Source: Chryseobacterium carnipullorum (lineage in GTDB: Bacteria > Bacteroidota > Bacteroidia > Flavobacteriales > Weeksellaceae). From it: a stretch of DNA of 64,000 nucleotides. Numbering within the stretch: the first letter of the stretch is position 1; each line of letters opens with the position of its first letter. Under the pieces are notes generated by a model. The model ran no database searches. It worked only from the letters and a program-made list of their open reading frames with translations, and was not told where the DNA came from. Shown here in pieces: positions 53,779 to 59,882 of the stretch. A program made the translations under genes and the position numbers. Location of the stretch: the NCBI RefSeq assembly GCF_900142785.1, contig NZ_FRCD01000002.1, forward strand, positions 293,736 to 357,735. The letters are read 5' to 3'.

Positions 53779-54189
53779 TCAATACAAAATGTCTGCATCC
53801 GAATTGATCAGAAATAGGGCTTCAAGAAAAGTTTCTGCTATCAACTCAGGGATTACACCAGAATTTTTAAACACCCCTTTTTGTCCTTTCACAAATCCAA
53901 TGTGATGTGAATTGATTAAATAATCCGCAAACACAATGAAGCTCTTGTTACTCTCGTTATGATACTCTTCCACAATTCTCGTCAATGGCCAGATCGAAAA
54001 CATATTTTTTGTCCAGTCCCAATCTGCGAAGCCGTCCAGTGTTAAGTAAAACGCTTTAAAATCGTTTGGAAACTGAAACTCAATAATTTTTTCTGTTGCT
54101 TTAATTAAATCTATGGTTGCAGGTGGGCTGAGTTTGATATGTTGCTCAGTCCATAATTTTATCATATTATCTGGAGATATTGGGTTCAT
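53779..54189 (-). CDS. SUKH (SMI1/KNR4) family protein
   Basis: 136 residues from the ATG at 54189. The frame is open to 54414, but that part overlaps the kelch gene and reads as out-of-frame noise, so the shorter start is chosen. LSPPATIDLIKATEKIIEFQFPNDFKAFYLTLDGFADWDWTKNMFSIWPLTRIVEEYH fits the SUKH fold: an LP-D-F-like strand pair, DG turn and a later FADYL stretch. Many SUKH proteins are immunity factors against contact-dependent toxins, but no toxin gene is seen in this window. Confidence 0.75.
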   Translation of the reverse strand: MNPISPDNMIKLWTEQHIKLSPPATIDLIKATEKIIEFQFPNDFKAFYLTLDGFADWDWTKNMFSIWPLTRIVEEYHNESNKSFIVFADYLINSHHIGFVKGQKGVFKNSGVIPELIAETFLEALFLINSDADILY

Positions 54190-54256
54190 TCTGTTGCAGG
54201 AGATATGAATTACTTTCCCGGTTTTTGGATATTCTTCAATCTTCAGAATTTTAGAG

Positions 54257-55213
54257 TTAATTTTTCTTCTCCGGGACGGGTTTGTCTGCATTGGCAGAAA
54301 GTACACTTTCATTAATATCTGCCACCTGTATGCTTTTAATCGCTGAGCTGGTGAGAGCGGTTGTACTTCCACCAATGATGTATAGTTTATTGTTGTATAC
54401 TTCCGCTGCAGCATGTCTTCTGGGAATCATATTGGATGATAGCTGATGGAGCTTATTGGTTGTCGTGTCAAAATAGGCCAGGAAAGATTGATTATTAAAA
54501 CCACCTGCAATAAAGATCTTATGACCGGATACCGCTAATGAGTGTCCGGATATGCCAACAGGCATGGTGTACTTATCAATCCAAACATTAGTCTTGAAGT
54601 CGTAAACATTGATCAGGCGGGAGGGAGTTCCGTTAAACCCACCAATGACATAAAGCTTATCATTAACAATTTTGCCTTTGGCTTCTCTGGCTGTGGGCAT
54701 ATTGGGTAATGGGTTCCAGGTATTGGAAGCAATATCATAATACTGGAATTTATTGGAAAATACAGTGGTTGCAGCTCCATTGAGGCCACTGCCACCAAAT
54801 ACATATATTCTGCCGTTATGGATTGCTGAGCCTGAGTTTCCTGTGTAGGAATGATTAACCGCCCCCTGCGTTACTGTATTGGTTGCAAGGTCCACAATTT
54901 CAAGATGGCTGTTTCCCCAACCGTTAAAAATATAAATTTTATTATTGTATGTCTCCGAATTAGCAAATCTTTTTGGAAGCAGGGTAGAATTGAGAATACT
55001 CCAACGGTTATCGGTAATACTATATTTCTCAACATATTTTGCATCACTTGCTTTTTCATGATACCCATTGCTCACATAGATATTGTCATTCACGATTACA
55101 CTGGTTATGGCACCTCTGCCTGCAGACATATTGGCGAGATTTTTAAATTGAAGTGTCTGTGCGTGAGCTGATAATGAGCTCAGGAATGAAAGAAGTAATA
55201 ATTTTATTTTCAA
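54257..55213 (-). CDS. Secreted kelch-repeat protein
   Basis: 318 residues with signal peptide (MKIKLLLLSFLSSLSAHAQ). Kelch motifs recur about every 45-50 residues: NDNIYVSNGYHEKA, NNKIYIFNGWGNSH, NGRIYVFGGSGLNG, NDKLYVIGGFNGTP, GHKIFIAGGFNNQS, NNKLYIIGGSTTAL. Six blades form one beta-propeller. It is exported and could bind a ligand or sugar; role unknown. Confidence 0.88.
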   Translation of the reverse strand: MKIKLLLLSFLSSLSAHAQTLQFKNLANMSAGRGAITSVIVNDNIYVSNGYHEKASDAKYVEKYSITDNRWSILNSTLLPKRFANSETYNNKIYIFNGWGNSHLEIVDLATNTVTQGAVNHSYTGNSGSAIHNGRIYVFGGSGLNGAATTVFSNKFQYYDIASNTWNPLPNMPTAREAKGKIVNDKLYVIGGFNGTPSRLINVYDFKTNVWIDKYTMPVGISGHSLAVSGHKIFIAGGFNNQSFLAYFDTTTNKLHQLSSNMIPRRHAAAEVYNNKLYIIGGSTTALTSSAIKSIQVADINESVLSANADKPVPEKKN

Positions 55214-55373
55214 TTGTTAAGATTTAATGTTTGGTTTTAATTCTATTAAGAATTCGATATTTTTTAGTACAGAGTATCAATAGAAAATTGAGCTTCATGG
55301 ATTGGGGAAAGTTTAAGAAATTTCTTTGGTACTTTTTCAATTCCGAGAACCTGAAAAGCACCATTGATTGTTA

Positions 55374-55646
55374 TTAAGTAATAAAGTCATATCCAATTTC
55401 TTTTAATCCTTTAAAATCCTGTTTTGATCCCCTTTGGATTAGAATACCGTCTTCATTAAGTTCTTCCAGAATATATTTTAGTTTTAAAATCAGTGCCTTA
55501 TTTTCAAGGAGGAAGTGATGCTCAGAAACAGGAAAACCAAATTTTTTTAAAATTGAAACAGGAGTTACTACAAATTTCTTTTTTGACATTTGTAATTTTA
55601 GAAATTCAAGTATTTTGATTTTGTCTAATTCTTCTAACTGCACCAT
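55374..55646 (-). CDS. Small protein of unknown function
   Basis: 90 residues, no signal peptide, helical and charged (ELDKIKILEFLKLQMSKKKFVVTPVSILKKFGF). The C-terminal half (LILKLKYILEELNEDGILIQRGSKQDFKGLKEIGYDFIT) looks like a small winged-helix or HTH-type unit, but I cannot name it. It lies between kelch and exported-protein genes on the same strand. Confidence 0.55.
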   Translation of the reverse strand: MVQLEELDKIKILEFLKLQMSKKKFVVTPVSILKKFGFPVSEHHFLLENKALILKLKYILEELNEDGILIQRGSKQDFKGLKEIGYDFIT

Positions 55647-55704
55647 TTTATTTACAATTAAATTTTATTGCTAAACCGAATAGGATATCAGCACGAAGTA
55701 CTCT

Positions 55705-56550
55705 CTAAAATTTCGTCTCAAAACCTTTTCGCAAAGCTTTTAATTCAGGTTCTGTTAGGTTCCTTTCATTAATCTCCTCCCAGAGTAACTTTGCTTTGTT
55801 GAGTTCTGTTATCCCAGTTTTTTTAACAGCAGCTCCCCACATCAATATGGCAAAGTCTTTTTTGTTATACATGATTCCGTCAAAGTTTATAAAAGCACCT
55901 TCATATTTTTCCACCGTATTTTTGAAGTCTAACTTTCCTCCCTTAGATTCCGATTTAATATAGTTTTCAATACTAGAATTTTCATCATCTTGATTGTCAA
56001 TGAATTTTTCCTTCACAATATTTTTCACTTCCTCTATTACATCATTGTATTTTAAAACCTGAAAATCTTTATTATTAAATTTTAAAATACCATTATTGAT
56101 GATTGCTTTAGTTTTATTGAAGTCTGCTAATTCTTTTGCCCTGTTTTCTGTTATTCTGCCCTTTAGTTTTGAAGGAATTTGAAAACTTTCATTTTTGTTG
56201 GGAATGACTACATTATAAAAAAACGAATCATCTTCTTTTTTAGGAATCAGCATCAGCATTCCTTTAACATTTCCCTTATCAACTACCATAAAATAGTAAG
56301 AGGGTAGGTTACAAGAGAAATTCCAATAATTATCTAACGTTGGGTTTTCACTGATGAAAACTGATGACTGCTTATTATCAATATTATCTTTAATGGTGTA
56401 ATAATTTGAAATTATTTCAACATTTTCAAAACTGAAATTTTCTATTTTTTCACTGTTAAATATTGGGTTTCCATTTTTGTCGAGCTGTGCGTATAGGTTT
56501 GAACCCGTTAGAAAAATCGAGAATATGAATATGAGTAATGGTCTTTTCAT
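55705..56550 (-). CDS. Exported protein of unknown function
   Basis: 281 residues with a signal peptide (MKRPLLIFIFSIFLTGSNLYA). Acidic and beta-rich: ENVEIISNYYTIKDN, NVKGMLMLIPKKEDDSFFYNVVIPN, ending ELKALRKGFETKF. No family recognised; the strong AT bias matches neighbours. A frameshifted small gene lies just upstream at 56636-56925. Confidence 0.7.
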   Translation of the reverse strand: MKRPLLIFIFSIFLTGSNLYAQLDKNGNPIFNSEKIENFSFENVEIISNYYTIKDNIDNKQSSVFISENPTLDNYWNFSCNLPSYYFMVVDKGNVKGMLMLIPKKEDDSFFYNVVIPNKNESFQIPSKLKGRITENRAKELADFNKTKAIINNGILKFNNKDFQVLKYNDVIEEVKNIVKEKFIDNQDDENSSIENYIKSESKGGKLDFKNTVEKYEGAFINFDGIMYNKKDFAILMWGAAVKKTGITELNKAKLLWEEINERNLTEPELKALRKGFETKF

Positions 56551-56635
56551 CGCTAGTTGAATTATTTGGTTTAGCTTACAAATTTAAGCATTACATTGTT
56601 AGTATAAATTCCCGTGTCAGCGTAGGGTAGTTCTA

Positions 56636-56925
56636 TTATTTATACAATTCTTTTTCAATAAAATTATTATTTTTCTTAAAACTTTTCTTTGCCCACTGTT
56701 CTTTTCCTTTAATGAGATCTTGTTTTGTGAGCGGACTTCCAGTTGCATCAGAAAATAAGGTTTCTGACATTTCTGAAGAATTGTGCATGATCTTTATATT
56801 CTTTGCAGGGTCTTTTTTATAGAGCCATTTTTATAATAAACTTTCAGATATTTTTCAGAACTATTGATGACATTAAAATCTATTTCATTTTCAAAATAAT
56901 CTTCATATTTCATTTCAAATTCCAT
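56636..56925 (-). pseudogene. Frameshifted small gene in a homopolymer A run
   Basis: From the ATG at 56925 the first part reads EFEMKYEDYFENEIDFNV and on to YYKNGSIKK. It then loses frame in a six-A run (56813-56818 on the plus strand as T6). With one more A the frame would go on as DPAKNIKIMHNSSEMSETL and end GKEQWAKKSFKKNNNFIEKELYK at a stop at 56636. Both halves have codon-like composition and join to 96 residues. Either a pseudogene, a phase-variable tract or a sequencing error. Confidence 0.6.
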
Positions 56926-57074
56926 GATGTTTTTTTATAATGATGCACAACACCCGAATGTACGTATTGCGACCCTATAAATATAGATAAATTGTATTAA
57001 TCCTGCAGAGTTCTACTGAAATTACATCACGCTTTCCAAGGCTGTTTATGATCGGTCACAAGCGGCGGAAGTCT

Positions 57075-57090
57075 CAAACACTGATGTTTG
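57075..57090. repeat. Degenerate partial copy of the 83-bp repeat (hairpin)
   Basis: GGCGGAAGTCT followed by a CAAACA/TGTTTG hairpin (57075-57090), directly before the first full 83-bp unit. It keeps the GGAAGTCT start and stem position of the full units but lacks the rest. Confidence 0.45.
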
Positions 57091-57256
57091 TTATCAAATA
57101 CGCTGTACGGAAGTCTCCTGCAAGTTGTAGGAGACCACGGGAGGGCTCCGTTGGTTCCCACCAATAGTGATTGTCATCAAATGAGGTGTCCGGAAGTCTT
57201 CCGCAGGTTGCGGGAAACCAACGGAGGACTCCGGCGGGGGCAAACAATAGGGGTTG
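57091..57256. repeat. Two diverged 83-bp tandem units with G+C-rich hairpins
   Basis: Unit 1 is 57091-57173, unit 2 is 57174-57256. Both begin with an ATCAAAT segment, then GGAAGTCT and a hairpin (CTCCTGCAA/TTGTAGGAG in unit 1; CTTCCGCA/TGCGGGAA in unit 2). A GGAGG.CTCCG block and a CAATAG.G.TTG end follow. The arms differ in sequence but keep pairing, so structure seems to be conserved. Open frames here (both strands) are products of the repeat. Confidence 0.7.
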
Positions 57257-57303
57257 TAACTCAATATGATCTATAAGTAAAAGTTGATGATACAATTCTT
57301 ATT

Positions 57304-57492
57304 TCACGATTTATCAAGCGTGATTGTCAGTTTGTTTTTCTTTAGTTGTATGTTCACCATTTGGCCTTCTTTAAACCCCAGCTTATAAAGCCATTTTCCC
57401 TTGAGACGGATCTCCGGAACAGTTTTCATTTTGTACGTGCCTGTCTGATATCTTGTATGGATTTTAAGTCTTCTTGAATTAATTATTGTCAT
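57304..57492 (-). CDS. SymE-like toxin
   Basis: 62 residues from the ATG at 57492; the frame upstream to 57621 overlaps the divergent regulator gene and its promoter. The core TVPEIRLKGKWLYKLGFKEGQMVNIQLKKNKLTITLDKS is the SymE signature (PEIRLKGKWL...GF..G..V.I....N.L.IT), an AbrB-type swapped-hairpin fold that became an RNA-targeting toxin in E. coli. There SymE is controlled by LexA and the antisense RNA SymR. Here it is divergent from an XRE regulator, so the regulator may be the antitoxin. No antisense RNA was identified. Confidence 0.85.
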   Translation of the reverse strand: MTIINSRRLKIHTRYQTGTYKMKTVPEIRLKGKWLYKLGFKEGQMVNIQLKKNKLTITLDKS

Positions 57493-57557
57493 ATAATTAT
57501 ATGACAAATGTATTGTGAAATTTTGAATTGTCAATCTTTTATATGACAAATTTGTCA
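57486..57557. promoter_or_regulatory. SymE-like/XRE intergenic promoter with paired operators
   Basis: Two sites of the same plan TTGTCA-N10-TGACAA occur at 57486-57507 (a perfect 22-bp palindrome over the SymE-like ATG) and 57528-57549, with starts 42 bp apart. A further TTGTCA is at 57552-57557. On the minus strand TACATTTG (57505-57512) with TTG at 57532-57534 (19-nt gap) is a good promoter for the SymE-like gene, and both operators overlap it. The adjacent XRE protein is the likely binder. Confidence 0.75.
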
Positions 57558-57580
57558 ACAAATTAGCTGACATTTGATTT

Positions 57581-57799
57581 ATGACCAGAGTGAAGTTAAA
57601 GATAGAATTGGGTAAGCACATTGTTATACTTCGTCAGCAGAAGGGCTGGAGCCAGGCTGATCTTGCCCGTGCGTGTAATAAAGACCGTCAGGCTATTGAA
57701 AAGCTGGAAAACGGTAAAGTAAATCCCACCCTTTATACTTTGCTTGAAATAGCCAATGCATTGGAAGTTTCTTTGCCGGAGCTGGTGGATTTAGGTTGA
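57581..57799 (+). CDS. XRE-type helix-turn-helix regulator
   Basis: 72 residues, one Cro/CI-type helix-turn-helix: ELGKHIVILRQQKGWSQADLARACNKDRQAIEKLENGKVNPTLYTLLEIANALEVSLPELV. It is divergent from the SymE-like gene with 88 bp between starts. The most likely role is repression of both genes through the paired TTGTCA-N10-TGACAA sites. It may be an antitoxin; that is inference. Confidence 0.88.
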   Translation: MTRVKLKIELGKHIVILRQQKGWSQADLARACNKDRQAIEKLENGKVNPTLYTLLEIANALEVSLPELVDLG

Positions 57800-57914
57800 T
57801 GTATGGATGGTTATAATTTGAAATTGCAACCTGACTAAGAATACACCCCAAAGAGTTATTTGATATTATTTTGATTTTGAAGAATACTATTCTGAATTAG
57901 ATAAATAAAATAAG

Positions 57915-57938
57915 CTCCGAAGCGTATAGACTTCGGAG
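57915..57938. terminator. Bidirectional terminator between XRE and the 173-residue gene
   Basis: CTCCGAAG (57915-57922) pairs with CTTCGGAG (57931-57938) around an 8-nt loop, with T-rich runs on both strands, between convergent genes. Confidence 0.75.
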
Positions 57939-58003
57939 TTTGTTTTAATGGCTCAGAGTCAGGAGACTTTGCGCAGCGGGGTACAATTATTAAACTAATG
58001 ATA

Positions 58004-58525
58004 TTACTTTGCCTTCCTTTGAAGAATGAGGTGCGCGGCATCCAGCATTTTAATCAGATGGATGTAGGGATTCACGATATTTCTTTCCGGGAGATTGTCG
58101 TAGATTCCCAGTGAAAAATAGACCATTCCGGACATGAAATAGTCAAATTCTTTGATGCTGTACTCTTTGAATGCTTTTTTAAAGACCAACATCGGATTTT
58201 GGTATTCTTTCTCTGAAAGTAAGCCCAAAACCAACGGAGAAACATCTTCCAACTGAGTATTAATGGCCCATTTCTTTTCCTTCAGCGTGATGAGATAGCC
58301 TGCCCGGACAAACGACTGCATCGACTGCCGAAAATGAAAGATAGCGGACGGATCTTCTTTGATCCAGCTATTCCTTTTTACCGCGTAATTCATAATGCTG
58401 TGTAATGTCCTTTTAGAGGCGGCCAGATCATTAAGCTGAAAAAAGGTTTCGATCAGCTGGAGACCGGAGCGTTTCCTGCTGTCTGCCCAAAGATGGGTTT
58501 CAAAGTCTGTTTTAATTTTTTTCAT
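58004..58525 (-). CDS. Helical protein of unknown function
   Basis: 173 residues from the ATG at 58525 (MKKIKTDFETHLWADSRKR); the 14 residues encoded upstream look non-coding. Mostly alpha-helical, no signal peptide: ETFFQLNDLAASKRTLHSIMNYAVKR, FRQSMQSFVRAGYLI, EYSIKEFDYFMSGMVYFSLGIYD. I do not recognise the family. It lies between two repeat regions. Confidence 0.65.
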   Translation of the reverse strand: MKKIKTDFETHLWADSRKRSGLQLIETFFQLNDLAASKRTLHSIMNYAVKRNSWIKEDPSAIFHFRQSMQSFVRAGYLITLKEKKWAINTQLEDVSPLVLGLLSEKEYQNPMLVFKKAFKEYSIKEFDYFMSGMVYFSLGIYDNLPERNIVNPYIHLIKMLDAAHLILQRKAK

Positions 58526-58575
58526 GTGTGTATGTTTTATAGGTGACAGAATACATGTGATGTACAATGCTTTTT

Positions 58576-58968
58576 CTTAACCATTAAGAGCTTTTAAACT
58601 TAACTTACCTTAATATCTTCATTTTCCTTAATGGTTTATATTTTTTCATGTAACTGTTTTACTTAAACATTAAGAACTTTTAAGGGTTTAAGAATCATTA
58701 AGATCATAGCTGAAGCTATGGATGAAGCGGGCTGCTTCTTCCATCTTTGATGGAACTTAACTTGCCTTATCCTCTTCATTTTTCTTAATGGTTATAATTT
58801 TTTGTCATGTAACTGTTTTACTTAAACATTAAGAACTTTTAAGGGTTTAAGAATCATTAAGATCATAGCTGAAGCTATGGATGAAGCGGGCTGCTTCTTC
58901 CATCTTTGATGGAACTTAACTTGCCTTACCCTCTTCATTTTTCTTAATGGTTATAATTTTTTGTCATG
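58576..58968. repeat. 159-bp tandem repeat, two near-identical copies plus a partial one
   Basis: Copy 1 is 58651-58809 and copy 2 is 58810-58968; only one difference was seen by eye (TATCC/TACCC). A diverged shortened copy is at 58576-58650. Each full unit has three small hairpins in a row: ATAGCT-GA-AGCTAT, GAAGC-GGGCT-GCTTC and CCATC-TTT-GATGG, plus CTTAATGGTT-like ends. Confidence 0.85.
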
Positions 58969-59222
58969 TTTTTATTGGCTGTAAGGAAGCCCTGACAATT
59001 TGCCTGAACTTCTTGTCCATACAAACCAAAAATAACATGATAGAATTTGTGTTTTTATAAAAGCCCTAAAGCCGCAATGGATTGTACACCCCATTGTAAC
59101 AGATCATGATACTGTATGTGAAAAGCAGGCTTAGAAAAGATGATTGTAGAAAAGCAGAACTGCATAAAATAAAAACGGCATGGAACTCTACAATATCTGT
59201 AATAGAGGTACTGGTATACCGT

Positions 59223-59280
59223 GCAACAGATAAGAGAGCCCACGCCTAGGTCGTGAGCTTCATACTTATCATCTTGTTGC
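59223..59280. repeat. Long imperfect inverted repeat centred on CCTAGG
   Basis: The outer arms GCAACA/TGTTGC and GATAAG/CTTATC enclose AGC.CACG.CCTAGG.CGTG.GCT. The whole 58-nt block can fold as one hairpin on either strand. It lies about 190 nt upstream of the XRE gene. Confidence 0.6.
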
Positions 59281-59351
59281 ATTAAAAATTACCAGTTTTC
59301 TATTACAAGATTCTAAGCAATAGCTTCTATATTTCGTTGAAGTATCGCAAA

Positions 59352-59371
59352 ATTACATCTTCAGATGTAAT
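59352..59371. promoter_or_regulatory. 9-bp inverted repeat upstream of the XRE gene
   Basis: ATTACATCT and AGATGTAAT around TC: a 20-nt palindrome. It may be an operator site or an end of a regulatory RNA. Confidence 0.45.
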
Positions 59372-59402
59372 CTATTGACAAATATAATAAAATTTCTGAC
59401 AT

Positions 59403-59430
59403 ATGGTAATATATTACCATGAAATATTTG
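59403..59430 (+). promoter_or_regulatory. Perfect 18-bp palindrome and -7 box of the XRE gene
   Basis: ATGGTAATATATTACCAT (59403-59420) is an exact palindrome. AATATTTG (59423-59430), one mismatch from TAnnTTTG, follows it at once. A repressor there would lie in the promoter between -33 and -7, so self-repression by the XRE protein is likely. Confidence 0.6.
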
Positions 59431-59465
59431 ATTGAAATTCTAAAATTGCTACTAATTATAAATTA

Positions 59466-59726
59466 ATGGATAGCAAAGACGTTTTAAAATTGTATATGCA
59501 AAGTTTTTCTGAACATCTCAAGGAGATAAGAAAGGAAAAATATACTTCTATGGACGCCGTTGCACAAAATTCGGTTTTCGACTCAAGTAATTATAACAAA
59601 TACGAAAATGGTAAAGGAAATCCGACCATTGAAACCATTCTTAAAATGGCTTCAGCCTTTAAAATTCCGCCTAAGGAATTATTTGATTTTGATTTCGACA
59701 TAGAAAAGTATAAAATTGATGAATAA
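59466..59726 (+). CDS. XRE-type helix-turn-helix regulator upstream of SIR2-TPR gene
   Basis: 86 residues. Helix-turn-helix: FSEHLKEIRKEKYTSMDAVAQNSVFDSSNYNKYENGKGNPTIETILKMASAFKIPPKELFDF, a Cro/CI type. It is 156 bp upstream of the SIR2-TPR gene on the same strand. Such a regulator in front of a defence gene is common and keeps the toxic effector low. The perfect palindrome before it is its most likely site. Confidence 0.87.
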   Translation: MDSKDVLKLYMQSFSEHLKEIRKEKYTSMDAVAQNSVFDSSNYNKYENGKGNPTIETILKMASAFKIPPKELFDFDFDIEKYKIDE

Positions 59727-59849
59727 ATTCTGACGAGAGTTGGGATTTGTTTCTATTACATTCAGCAGACTTTAAGAAGCAGATATGCTTTTATTTGTTT
59801 TGAAAATCTAAATATCAAATCGTTTAATATGATTTTTAGGTAAAATCAT

Positions 59850-59857
59850 TATTTTTG
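59850..59857 (+). promoter_or_regulatory. -7 box of the SIR2-TPR gene
   Basis: TATTTTTG fits TAnnTTTG, about 26 nt before the ATG at 59883, so the effector has its own promoter. No copy of the palindrome at 59403 was seen beside it. Confidence 0.45.
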
Positions 59858-59882
59858 TTAAAATGTGAATAATTTATAACTA

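Larger units (their letters stand above)
58526..59465. other. Gene-free repeat-rich spacer before the SIR2-TPR module
   Basis: About 940 bases with tandem repeats (58576-58968), a long inverted repeat (59223-59280) and two palindromes (59352-59371, 59403-59420). No gene can be supported in it; the frame at 59055-59282 on the minus strand is over the inverted repeat. Confidence 0.6.

Noticed and set aside
53640..54414. Longer SUKH protein from 54414
   Set aside because: The added 75 residues overlap the kelch gene in another frame and do not look like protein; the ATG at 54189 gives a standard SUKH domain.
57088..57276. Frames on both strands over the 83-bp tandem repeat
   Set aside because: Their products are direct translations of the repeat units; such frames are usual artefacts over G+C-rich repeats.
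58576..58968. CRISPR array
   Set aside because: The repeat unit is 159 bp without variable spacers, so this is a plain tandem repeat and no cas genes are near.
59055..59282. 75-codon frame on the minus strand before the XRE gene
   Set aside because: It runs through the long inverted repeat and has no coding-like composition or recognisable motif.
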